64,000 nucleotides of DNA from Galeruca laticollis (lineage: Eukaryota; Arthropoda; Insecta; Coleoptera; Chrysomelidae), in the NCBI GenBank assembly GCA_963921935.1, contig OY998177.1, forward strand, positions 6,847,754-6,911,753, read 5' to 3'. The notes under the pieces were generated by a model. The model had not been told where the DNA came from and did not search any database. It saw only the letters and a list, made by a program, of their open reading frames with translations. The position numbers and the translations under genes are program-made. Shown piece after piece: positions 23,204-35,945 of the stretch (positions are counted from its first letter, which is position 1; each line of letters starts with the position of its first letter).

Positions 23204-23442
23204 AAGATTGTGTTTTCACCCCAGATATTTATATGTTCAGATTACTCATTCTATTGTTCCCCCCTTCTTAATTTAAATTGTATCTTGTTTTTACCTATTC
23301 ACACTAGAACCGTTTTTGTAAATTAGTAATTAGTTTAGTTGTTAGCTTGACATGGTGTACAGCAAATTTTATTGACTCCTAAAATCTGTAAGTGTTTATG
23401 TTCGTTTCATTGTTATTTTATTTCTATTTTAATTATTGTAGC

Positions 23443-23498
23443 GTCTCCTGATGAAGCTATTAAATAATGGGGAAATATTGAGAATGGGAATATAGGGA
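23443..23498 (+). ncRNA. Hammerhead-ribozyme-like motif (type I layout)
   Basis: About 240 bases after the Penelope-like stop: CTGATGA at 23448-23454 and GAAA at 23472-23475. Stem III pairs ATATT (23475-23479) with AATAT (23489-23493), leaving A at 23494 as the cleavage residue. Stem I pairs GGGA (23495-23498) with TCTC (23444-23447, one G-U). Stem II pairs CTATT with AATGG around AAAT, but the two positions next to the core are mismatched. Penelope-like elements are known to carry hammerhead motifs in their terminal repeats. This copy is probably weakened. Confidence 0.5.
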
Positions 23499-23551
23499 AT
23501 ATAGAGTTTTAATTCTTATACTGACCACATACCTGATAATCATCACCTTTC

Positions 23552-23556
<5 letters not shown>

Positions 23557-23597
<41 letters not shown>
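23557..23597. repeat. (TA)n microsatellite
   Basis: About 20 TA dinucleotides, bounding the Penelope-like 3' fragment on its downstream side. Confidence 0.95.
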
Positions 23598-23600
<3 letters not shown>

Positions 23601-24474
23601 CTGTTTAATTTACTACAAACGAAATAGTTAAAATCTTTATTTAAAATCTACACTTACATAAGCTTTGATGAAAGAAATAAACGAAAACTAAGTTTAAGTT
23701 AATACAAAAATTCAGTAAAACAAATGAAAACGGAATTTTAAGTTAAAATACTACACTGAACACAATTAGTTTCAACAACAAAATTAACAAAAGAAGCAAA
23801 CGCTAAAGCTTTTGCTCACAACTTTTTCAGCATGGTGACCAAATCAGGCACGTGGAGGGTACAATCTACACAATATACTCCTATTAGCAAGAGTGGGTTT
23901 GTGTGTGTGTGACCTTCAAGAACCTAAGCTTTTTAGGATGGCGTGAAAATGTATCGTGTTTTTGATAGCATTTCTTTATAAACAACATTCCTAACCATTT
24001 TAGTGGATGGAGCCAAAATAACCAGACTGTGAGGTGAACTTACACGAGAGCTTGCAACGTGAAACAGCCCTATGTGAAAAACAATCCTTCCGCAAGTCGA
24101 TTTCCGCAAATTTCAGAGTTCAGCCATGTGACTTATTTGTGGTCATGGCAAAGCATACTTTTAAAGAGAACTGAGATCATTGGGATTAAATTTATTACTC
24201 CTATCATCCTGTTAAATTTACTAAACTGAAAAAATCTTGAGTTATTTACACTAATGCCTATTAAGTTTCAGCAACCAAATTAAAAAAGAAGTTAGTTTTG
24301 ATCTTTGATAAATAAATAAACGGAAGCTAAAGTTTAACTTGTGAAAGAACTAAGCAAGAAACATTACTTTTCTACAACAAAATTTAAAACAGTAGCATAG
24401 ATACCGTGGAAGAGAACTGTCATACGGTACAGCGCCTTCTAGCGGAATTTCTAGGAAATAAAACCGCTGGATGT
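23598..24474. other. No recognisable gene
   Basis: AT-rich sequence with a small (GT)n run near 23901; nothing assigned. Confidence 0.45.
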
Positions 24475-24615
24475 GGTTAGTTCTCATGCATCCGATTTCC
24501 GACGATCCAAAATTCCGAAAAGGTTATAATTGTTTGAGAAATTTAAAATTCATTCTATTCAAATTCATCAACCAATCATAACATTTTCGGATCGTCGGAT
24601 CCATGAGAACTAACC
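24475..24615. mobile_element. Short MITE-like hairpin element
   Basis: About 50-base imperfect inverted repeats: GGTTAGTTCTCATG at the left and CATGAGAACTAACC at the right, with matching inner stretches (ccgacgatcc / ggatcgtcgg and attccgaaaaggttataatt / aatcataacattttcggat). The hairpin is about 141 bp. No clear target duplication was found, so the family is not named. Confidence 0.55.
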
Positions 24616-24835
24616 TCAAGAAGCATGAAATTTGGAACAACATTCCTCGAATGACGATGACGTGAGCAGTACGAAAATTTTTTCGGAAATTTCACCCCTA
24701 TGGGAGTAAAAAAGTAGTTGAAATTTCACCTCATGAAAATAAATATCGTGTTTATTTTTTTAACACAATTTAGTTAACTAACACCTGTTTGTAACTGTTT
24801 GGATGGAATTTTGTAACCGATATTAATCAACAACT

Positions 24836-25199
24836 TTCCATTAATTAAATGGATTTGAAATTTTGTATGAGTAATTAGGTACTCCTAAAAATACATAATG
24901 CTAAAAATTAATAGAACTGGTAAGGTTATGACTATTTTATGAACCTTTATTAGTTTCTGACGCCATTTTTAGTCCATCAACTCGGTAGGAGTTGAATTTC
25001 AAAAAAGTCTCTCTTGTGCTAAAAACTTTCCATTGATACAATCTATTTGAAATTTTGCATACGTAGTTACTTCAAAAAATACATAAACATATCATCAACC
25101 TTTATCAGTTTTTGTACCTTCTAACTGTAATTTTTTCCTGAAGAGAGAATTGCTTGACGCCATTTTAAGTCGCTCAACTTGGTAGGGTAAGATCAACCT
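24836..25199 (+). repeat. Two diverged copies of a 190 bp unit
   Basis: The phrases ccattaattaaatggatttgaaattttg ... (given in part) at 24836 and ccattgatacaatctatttg at 25027 begin similar stretches that both reach a gacgccattttnagtc...ctcggtagg block (about 24960 and 25158). Non-coding. It leads directly into the 130 bp minisatellite. Confidence 0.5.
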
Positions 25200-26046
25200 T
25201 AATTAAAAAAGTGACCAAAGTTTCATTCGTAACAAATTTTACCCCCTTAGGAGTTTAATTTCCAAGAATCCTCTCTTAGTACTCACTTACCTCACTTGAG
25301 GAACGTTTTTGCTAAATGTTATGTTTCTAGGCCTAGCAGTTTTGGAGAGGTGGAATTTCAACCCCCTTTTCACCCCCCTAGGGGTGGAATTTCCAAAAAT
25401 CCTTTCTTAGTGCTCACTTTCGTCAGTTGAGGAATATTTCTGCCTAATTTCTTGCTTCTAGGACCACAAGGCCTAAAAATATGAATTGTAACCCCATTTC
25501 AGCCCCTTATGGATGGAATTTCCAAAAATCCTTTTTTACTGCTAACTTACGTCAGTGGAGGAATATTTCTTGCTTCTAGGACCGCTATGTCTAAAAATAC
25601 GAATTCCATTCCCCTTTCACCCCCATAGGGGTGGAATTTCCAAAAATCCGTTCTCAGTGTTCACTTACGTCACTTGAGGAACCCCACTGCAAAATTTCTG
25701 GCTTCTAGGACCGCTGGGCCTAAAAATATGAATTTTAACCCCCTTTCACCCCATTAGGGGTGGAATTTCGAAAAATCCTTTCTTAATGCTCACTTTCGTC
25801 ACTTGAGGAATCCCCTACCAAATTTCATTCTTCTAGGCCTAGCAGTTCTGGAGAGTTGGAATTTCAACCCCTTTCTTACCCCGTTAGGCGTGGAATTTCG
25901 TAAAATCCTTTTTTTAGTGCTCACTTACGTCAGTTGAGGAATATTTTTGCCAAATTTCTTGCTTCAAGGACCGCTAGGCCTAAAAATATTAATTTTAACT
26001 CCCTTTCACCCCCTTGGGGGTGGAATTTCTCCGAAAATCCTTTCTT
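25200..26046 (+). repeat. Minisatellite, about 130 bp unit, 7 copies
   Basis: The block CCCCTTAGGGGTGGAATTTC recurs near 25251, 25380, 25510, 25626, 25757, 25885 and 26020. Each is followed by an aaaatcctttcttagtgctc and a tcacttacgtcagttgagga block. Units come in two types: most carry ggaccgctaggcctaaaaat, while those near 25330 and 25842 carry ggcctagcagttttggagag. The array stops abruptly at a (TA)n run. No coding potential. Confidence 0.85.
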
Positions 26047-27920
<1,874 letters not shown>

Positions 27921-27921
27921 T

Positions 27922-29094
27922 ATATATCTTAATCTAAATTAATTATTGTATGTATTTATTGACAGTAGAACAATTTTGTCCACAACCAGTAGGGTACAGA
28001 TGATAACTCAGTCTAGTAAAGCTGGTTGTCTAAATGTTTCGTGATATATTTTTGGAATAATAGGATTTCCATATTAAATATTAGTCTTTGAGCATATTTT
28101 TATTAATCTGTTACGTTGTAATTTACAAATCAAAGAATATTTGTTGAGAATTTTGTTCGGCTGTTATTAGTAGCACTTGATGTCAAATCAGCTGTCGATA
28201 TTTTTCATTTTCGACCGTTTCAAGCTCACTTGTATTGGAAATGTTGAAGTTATTGCACAAGTCAAAGGCCTGGTAGTCAATTCCCTTGATTGAATAATTA
28301 TGTTAATAATGGGGTCACACTCCTGCTGTTGGCAAGGTAAGAAATATTATTTTGTATTTGGTGTCCATGTCCTAACTTATTATTATTGTTTTTTAGAGTT
28401 TTTTACATGAATGGGTTTTTACTGAAGATAAGATATAAGTTTATACTGGAACTTTTTATGAAAGTTTGAATTTTCGAATGTCAAGTCTGCATCATTAGAA
28501 TTTTTATCAAGATAGATCAATGATCGATAAAATCGTATGTTCTTCACGGATATGATATCGGAGGTGTCCATTTTCTCGGAATGTTGGTGGCCTAAACAAA
28601 AAAGATTTTCTGAAGGCGTCTTTGTAACGCGATGTGAAGAAGGACAATAATTATAGTTTATTTCAATATTTGATCATTTTTGATCTTATTCTGTTATGGG
28701 ATGGATTTTTATTATGCATGGCCATGAATTATGAGATATAATAATTGCTGTTAGCAAGATGGCTGATTTTTAGTTTCCAGAAGTCGGAAGAAATCTATCA
28801 TTTAAAATGATCGTCATCTAATGGTTTTGACATTAACCGCAAGTAATTGTTTTTTTTTGTTTTCATCCATATTAATTATTATATTGCAACTTTTGGCTTG
28901 ATAAATTCTCACTATTTCCAATGATACAGCTATTATCAATTTTCATATTTCAAATGTTGAAATTATATTGCACTATGACTATATTAAATATGAGAAAATC
29001 TTGATATAGTTAATGACATTTGACTCATTATTACAGTTTTATGAAACTGTAGTTGGTATGCCAACTACAGGTTATTATTATTTTCTGTGATCAT
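27922..29094. other. No recognisable gene
   Basis: AT-rich. A perfect 10 bp stem hairpin (CTGTAGTTGG TATG CCAACTACAG) is at 29046-29069. Nothing else assigned. Confidence 0.45.
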
Positions 29095-29425
29095 CCATAC
29101 ATAAGAAACCCACAATATGAAGTCGTCAATGAACAGATAAATCGAGGAAGCTCTCCACTATTAAACTGTCTTCTTAAGTGATAATTGTGAAGATCAGCAG
29201 ATATAGTTGTCTTGGTTTTCTATATCATTGCATAGTAATACTGATCCTTATTGGAAAAATGATATCCAGGATATCACCATAGGGCTAATAATATATAAGC
29301 TCCAATATTTGTAATATCACATCTTCTTCTTTTTTCTATTAACATATATTGAGTCAATCACAAGGTAGGTCACTTCTTGGTCTAATAAAAAATAACTACT
29401 AAACATCAGGTAGGCATAAAATGAC
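29095..29425 (+). mobile_element. Penelope-like element 3' end fragment
   Basis: Starts in the last codons of the protein (IRNPQYEVVNEQINRGSSPL, stop at about 29179). It continues into the family's pseudo-LTR with gatatccaggatatcaccatagg and ends around aacatcaggtaggcat. Same family as 35565-39131, opposite orientation to its main copy. Strongly 5'-truncated. Confidence 0.75.
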
Positions 29426-31791
29426 TTTACCTTGTAAAGTTTTCAGCGTAGTGTATTTAGGTATATTTCTCTTCTTCGCGGTGAGAGTTACTATGGTACG
29501 ATTCCATACCTAAAGTATCGGTCCAGGTGTGAATTATACTTATCAGCGTTTTCAAGGACTCTGCCAATTATAGTTACTTCACTGTCATCATAAAATGTCT
29601 CTATTTTTATGTTGAACCCCTTTAACATCTTTGTGAAACATCTACTTCAATTTCCTTAATGCAAAGCACGCTTCTTCCCTGTTGAGTTTCGAGATGAAAT
29701 ATATACCTGTTATTTCAGAATGATTTTTTGTAAAATGGACTAAACTAGGGTACTTATATGGGCTTTATTTATTTACGTTCAAAACATGAGAAAGAAGCAA
29801 ACAATATTCTAATAGTTTACGTTGACCGGAACGAGAGCAAAACCCTTTTAGAGTAGTTTACCCAGGATATAGATAAAAAAACTATCAAGTTGGAATTATT
29901 CGTTGTGTCGAGTAATTCATACTCCAAGAATATCACGTACAATTGTCAATGAATTTTGATAAATCCATTCCCCAGAAATAAAGATCAAACTTCATTTGAA
30001 ACCTATTAGAATTTACGAACAGTAACAAATTTTTGAATTTGTAACTAACTAACTACATATCAAAAGCTCTACTGATAACATTGGAAAAGCAAACATTCAC
30101 TATTGTCCGGTTGTATTTTATATAGGTGACATCATATATTTCAATATAGAAATAAACCAATAGAAAAAAGTAAAACTCTGATAATGTTTGAAAATAATAC
30201 CACCCAAAAAGGGAAACTAGAAGAACATGAACTATAACAACTATCTTGATACTATGATAACGAAAGAAAGGGCTTGGAAAATTGTACGAATAAATATTAT
30301 TGTTAAAAAAAGTGTATTTTCTTGGAAAAAATAAGAACCACCCACACTATAAAAACAGATAAACACATACAAGAAGTCAGACCTCAATAATATTTGTAGT
30401 TCTGGACTTGAAATAACTGCAAGATAACAGTTACAGAAATGAGATTTAAAAAAAGCGATTATAAGAGAGGAAGACCTAGTGAGATATGAGACAATGGTAA
30501 TAGAAATAAAGGTGAAGTTGCCGAGAAGAGAGGTTGAGGCGAAAGAAAATTAAGTTGGTTAGGTCCTACCCAAAGGAAGAAGAATAGCATATAACAGAAA
30601 TTTATTGAATTAGCATACACCAAAGAAAGAAGTAAGGAAGCTCTAGAACAATACATATGACAGGACACAGAAGGAGAAATTATTAGAAGCAGTGAAGCTT
30701 GAAAAGTAGCTCAATGTTGATAATTTGTTTTGATACTATTACATAATATGACATTTCAATGTGGTACACCGGACTTATTTGATTGAATACACAACATCCA
30801 AATCGTTTTCAAAAAACAACTATTAGAGTCTTGAGTGAATCCTTTGGATATCGAACTCAATATGACAGTTTTGATAGCACTACTATAAATACAATCTCAA
30901 AATAAATGTATGAGATGTCCACTCTTCGAAGGATTCCATTAGTGAAATATTAAAATTACCACTGATAATCTTCTATTTATATTTTTGAAATTTGACCTAT
31001 ATTCATTCTCTTTATTGAATTTCTGAAACCAAAAAATTGATACGAAGTAGTCAAACGTTTAATTGGACATTTTCTTAAAGCTTGTCTCGACTGGCCTATT
31101 TAAAAGCACAAAATTCATTGGTTTCTAACTTCTCCATTTCTCGCAGTCCTTTCTCCCCGTTTTATCAACACTTTTTGATCGTGTTTGTGTCCGATCAATC
31201 AAAGACGGAGAAATAGGTGGGGGAACTAATTTGAAAATTTTCGGCAGGCTGAGGTGGAAGATAATTGCGAAATCAAGGAAATTTAATTGCGGAGTGATTG
31301 ATGGTTTAAGCAACCGTTTCAAGCAGAGCATTTGGAGCATATTTTCTGCAATAAAAAATGTAATTTGCTAATTTGACAGGCTATTGAAATTTTTAGAGAA
31401 CTGTTAACATTGTTTTCTTAGCCTTTGTGAATTTGTTCTAATCTATATATTGAAGTTTTATTTGGAAAATATCTGAAAGGTCAGTACAATTTGTATGGTT
31501 ATATAGTTTTAGATTCTTCACTCAAACCTCCACAAGAGACGTGGTAAAAATCACTTGAACGTTGACATCGGTCCGACATTCCTGCATCATCATCTCTAGT
31601 AGTCAAAAAATTATAAAAATAGCACTTATAATAAATTTTATTGATCATGAACCAATAACAAGTCAATAGATAAAATAAATAAAAATGTTCATGGATTATT
31701 TAAAACAAATCATTGCTATTAAAAAGTACAATAAATATTATCCAAACTAATAGAACAAACTATATTCGAATGCTCCAGACAAAGAAGCTTA
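29426..31791. other. No recognisable gene
   Basis: Several 60-70 codon frames, none recognised. A purine-rich stretch at 30450-30700 may be a decayed LINE tail but I cannot support that. Confidence 0.4.
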
Positions 31792-32004
31792 TTACATAAC
31801 CTTCAGAAGTGTACCAGTACGTCCTGTACGTGGTGGTTCGTTGGTATGTCGCCGCGGCTCTATCATTGGTATTTTAAATATCCCTTTCATTTTTGTTCTT
31901 ATAGGTCTTGGTAACTGCTGATCAGTGTTTCTTCTTTTTAGATGATTTTCTGTTAGACCAATTGCAAGTTTTATTAGAAAATGCCTCCTCAGGACTTCAT
32001 CAAC
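31792..32004 (-). pseudogene. Possible piggyBac-like transposase C-terminal relic
   Basis: Open for 70 codons on the minus strand without a start: VDEVLRRHFLIKLAIGLTEN then RNTDQQLPRPIRTKMKG. The RR.FL..LA..L... pattern followed by a basic, Pro-rich stretch resembles the segment before the C-terminal Cys-rich domain of piggyBac-like transposases, but the Cys-rich domain is absent. Tentative. Confidence 0.3.
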
Positions 32005-32189
32005 TTAATTTTTAGGCTTATTTCAGAATGAAATAGGGCTATTACAGAGAGTGGTATGACGCGACTTCGGAAATATTTCGATGCATTTTTTCGGTTTGGT
32101 GTTCTCCAATATTAAAACCACCCGAGACATTGGGGTGAGATGTCATCGCATTGTAGAATTTCTCAGAGATCGTTCCTCGACTTGATTGA

Positions 32190-33282
32190 TTTTTCATATG
32201 ATACTACTGTTTTCATTTCTAATAATACTATTTAGAAACAGATATTAGGTATGCCGATGGGTAGTCCAGTTTCACCTATTAACGTTCAATTTCTCAAGGA
32301 TGATGATCTTATCGATTCTTGTTTAGGCCATTTAACTAATATATAGTAATATTCCTCTTTTGAGAAAATATGTGTATGATGTAATATTAGATGTCCCACA
32401 AAACAATTTAGAGCATACGTTACTTGTTTTTGACTCTTATCACGAAGCCTTACAGTTTACTATAAAGGAAAAATATGATATTTGCAGTGTCCTCTTTCTA
32501 GGTACTAAAGTAATCAGCAAGGTAGATAACATTATTATCATTAGTTGGTATACCAAACCTGAAGCCTCAGCTATGAATCGTATCGCCAACATAAACAAAA
32601 AATCAACCTCGTTCTAGGCATAAAAAACAGAGTTATCAGGACTAGTCACACTTAGTTGCGTGTTCAAAATTTAAAAATACTTTCAACATTTTTCGTCATC
32701 AGTGGTTGTCCTAGAATACTGGTTTATTCGTTGTTGTTCGGTAGGTCCTCTATTGGTGAGGATCTTCCTAATATTATCGCTCCTCTAAATCAAAATTTAC
32801 CGAGACGGTACCTTTCTTTACGAAATATCCACACAATCCATCATAAGTTCAATGAGATTTTCAAAAATTTCCTACAATCACTTTAGCTCATAAAAATTTA
32901 TAACATTTTTTCAAAATTAAAAGATGAAGATCCTGTGTAAGATCAATCCAATGTGATGTATTGCTTTTCATATTCGCAATGCGATGAAAAATACATCTGT
33001 CAAACCAAACGCAAACTTAAGGACCAAATTTGCTCACATAGGAGTCATATTAGAAATGTTAGAAAAAGCTGCACTTTAACACATCACTCTTTACCTATGG
33101 ATCACATACCTGATGATGGTGTCACTGTGTTGGATCGTGAGTCTAATCTTACAAACAGATCATTTTTGGAGATGTCTCACATTTTTTATGAACCTAATGC
33201 TATGAATGCCAGAATCGATATAGATAACCTTACCATTATTTATTCATGCTGTTCGATTTTTGGAATTTATTTTTGTTTTTAA
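32190..33282 (+). pseudogene. Penelope-like RT plus GIY-YIG relic (second family)
   Basis: RT block ILGMPMGSPVSPI at about 32241-32282, then RKYVYDVILDVPQNNLEHTL at about 32363; the usual YVDD is read YVYD, so the first catalytic Asp is lost. After this come WYTKPEAS, a linker and a GIY-YIG domain from 32953 (CFSYSQCDEKYICQTKRKLK, where the usual YIGQT is YICQT). At least two frame breaks and stops separate the parts. It belongs to the Penelope/Poseidon type and is unlike the 35565 family. Confidence 0.7.
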
Positions 33283-33639
33283 TTCATTTGTCAAGCTCTT
33301 GACAATACCGCAATCCCTTTCCTCAAAAATAAAAAGTTTCTTTCGTTTATATCCTATTTTTACCTAGCAAAAATAGACAGTTTCGTCATTTTCGATATAA
33401 AGTATTAATAGAAGACTCGTCTTGACATAAATATTTCTCGATTAAAATTCTCGGAAACCGGAATTATAAATTGTTAAGAGTATAAGGCGAGTTTACAGAT
33501 CAACTTCCAACCCATCCCCATTATCCTGAGGTAGGTGAGATTGTTTTAAGCTCCACCATTTCTTTAATACAATTATCACTAAACCCCAAACTACAGTCCA
33601 ATTTTTTTCTCTATGAAAGCAAATCGCACATTTCATTCT

Positions 33640-34800
33640 TCATAGTCACATGTACCTTTTTGTATGCTTCTCTTTTCACGATCCTGATACCATCAAATTG
33701 TTTGAATTGGAAAATAAATCAACAGAAATTCCATCCTACGGACAATTAATTGAATTTTTAGAATCGCAACTTATCCCTTATGATAATTTTTCTGAAAACC
33801 ATTCTTCGACTAATAAACCTCACTGCCCTAAGCCAAATTATTATAACTCAAAACGGGTCTCAAGCCTACTATCATCAAAGTGGACTCAACAATGTGCATT
33901 CTGCAAAGAAGCCCATGGGGTATATGATTGTCCAGAAATTCTCAGCCAATCTCCGTTTGATCGGTCATAATATGTGCAAATTGGCACATCAGTGTCTTAA
34001 TTGTCTGAGCTCGTCCCACGAACGCATGTTCCTCAAAGTATTCGTGCAGAAAATTATAGAAAAATTGTGGGAAGTTGAATATGTCCCAAAAACTAGCGAT
34101 ATACATCTCGATGAACAAGCATGTGAACAAATTTTTTCTGAGAATCATAGTAGAGACTATTCAGGTCGCTATATTGTTCCTCTTCCGTTCAAAGAATCAT
34201 CTCCTACTTTTCCTGGTATACGTGACAGCTCTACGATTTTACTCACTTGAGTATCGTCTGATCAAACAGCACGATTTGCATAAGAAGTATAACGATTTCA
34301 TGCAAGAATACCTCGAATTAAATCATATGGAATTGGTACCCAAAAACAAACTAGGTAAAGGACAATATTATATTCCTCATCAATGTGTCGTGAAACCTGA
34401 TAGTGTATCTCTGTTTATATGTCGGACCCAAACTCCAGTAAGATATTGTTTCTATTATAACCAATTTTCAACTTTATAGATTTCTTATGTGCACCGACGT
34501 GAAATAGATGTACAGAATGATCTTATTTTCTACCGAATTTATTGATTATCAAAGAATTTTCTATCGTTTCTCACCTGAGGAAGAAATTCAAGAATATCAT
34601 CTTGAGACTGTTACGTATAGAGTAAGCTCCTCCCATTATTTAGCATCAACTCCCCGCTTTTCTGAAGCAACTTCAATTATCCTTAATTCTTTATATATTG
34701 ACGATTTTGTTTTCGGAGCTAATACTTTTGACGAATAACAATTTCTTTTGTAAGACTTGATCGCCCTCTTGGAAAGTGGTGGCTTCTCGCTTAGAATACC
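33640..34800 (+). pseudogene. BEL/Pao LTR retrotransposon relic (gag and RT pieces)
   Basis: Gag end: PSYGQLIEFLESQL followed by a zinc knuckle (CAFCKEAHGVYDCPE, about 33896-33940) and an LxCLNCLSSSH block (33998). RT: CEQIFSENHSRDYSGRYIVP (34129), LEYRLIKQHDLHKKYNDFMQ (34247-34306), the LETVTYRVSSSHYLAS block (34600) and the catalytic SLYIDDFVFG (34690). The order gag-RT fits BEL/Pao, but the protease and part of the RT are deleted and at least three frameshifts are present. No LTRs or integrase recognised. An old, dead copy. Confidence 0.7.
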
Positions 34801-35549
34801 TATTGAGTCATACTAATTTGTTTTGGATTTACACAAATTATGCAGTCAACAGTTTTTTATTTTTTCTTATAGTTCCCAACAGTGTTAATTTGTGCTCCTC
34901 CAGTATTCTAGTATAAAGCTAGACCTTCGTGAACCAGTTATCTGTGGTAACGTTTCTACCTATTTCACAAATTATCTTTCCTACAAACGACATCAATAGG
35001 GGAGTTGCTTACTTCAAATGGAGAGCCATGTGGTTATTTCGAAGGCATTTTAAATGTCTTAAATATTTAATTTGCGCGGATAAATTTTCTTGAGAAAAGT
35101 TGTAATATAAACGATTGATTCAGTTTCCTGATAAGCAAAGTGACACCGAGAATATCATCCTCATATAGATTTGAAACTGAAACGTTTGTAAATATATCAT
35201 TATTATTCATTATTATAGCATAACAGTTCAAGATCATGATGCATTATTATGTTGAACATTATGAAAATTAATTAATAAATACTAGTGATCTTATTCTGCA
35301 ACTGGTTTCATGAACCTTACAGCAAAAGAGTAACGCATTCAATTGAGCCAAATTATTTGATATTAATAATTCTCTCTTATAATCTCCCAGGAGCTTGACT
35401 AATTTCCGAAAATTTTCTCGAGAAAACATTTAGGGAGAATAATTCAAGCAAGCGAAAATTTTATACCTACATTGAATTTTAAATAGTTTATTTTTTTTAC
35501 TCTTCCTCTGCCCTAGTGAAACAAAGTGGGAATCGGTCTCAAATAAATA
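34801..35549. other. No recognisable gene
   Basis: AT-rich, nothing assigned. It ends at the target duplication of the Penelope-like composite. Confidence 0.45.
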
Positions 35550-35564
35550 CATTTCTACATACTA
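35550..35564. repeat. Target site duplication, left
   Basis: CATTTCTACATACTA, repeated at 39132-39146. The first four bases could be microhomology with element sequence at the right end, so the true duplication is 11-15 bp. Confidence 0.7.
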
Positions 35565-35945
35565 GTGTTTCAAATGAAACTCACGGTTTCTAGTTAATTC
35601 CACAATAAAATTAAAGTTATTGAAAATTCTAAAAAATTGACAATTGTTTCGATAAATCAATATCATCGTCAGAATGACAGAAGTTACTTTTTATTTGATG
35701 CCTACCTGATGTTTAGTAGTTATTTTTGGCTAGACCAAGAAGTGACCTAACTTGTGATTGACTTAATAATATATAGAAAAAAGAAGAAGATGTGATATTA
35801 CAATTATTGAAGCTTAGATATTATTAGCCCTATGGTGATATCCTGGATATCATTTTTCCAATTAAGATCAGTATAACTGTGCAATGATATAGAAAACCAG
35901 GAAAACTATATCTGCTGATCTTTACAATTATCACTTAGGAAGACA
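35565..35945 (-). repeat. Penelope-like pseudo-LTR (3' copy)
   Basis: Direct repeat of about 38379-38770, about 95% alike by eye. It holds a gatatcctggatatc palindrome and a cttacttaggaagacag-like end. It overlaps the last few codons of the protein. Confidence 0.75.

Noticed and set aside
30450..30720. Purine-rich stretch as a LINE tail
   Set aside because: No RT block or tail repeat could be identified.
33105..33130. CTGATGATGG as a second hammerhead core
   Set aside because: No GAAA or pairing stems at the needed distance; it is within the coding relic.
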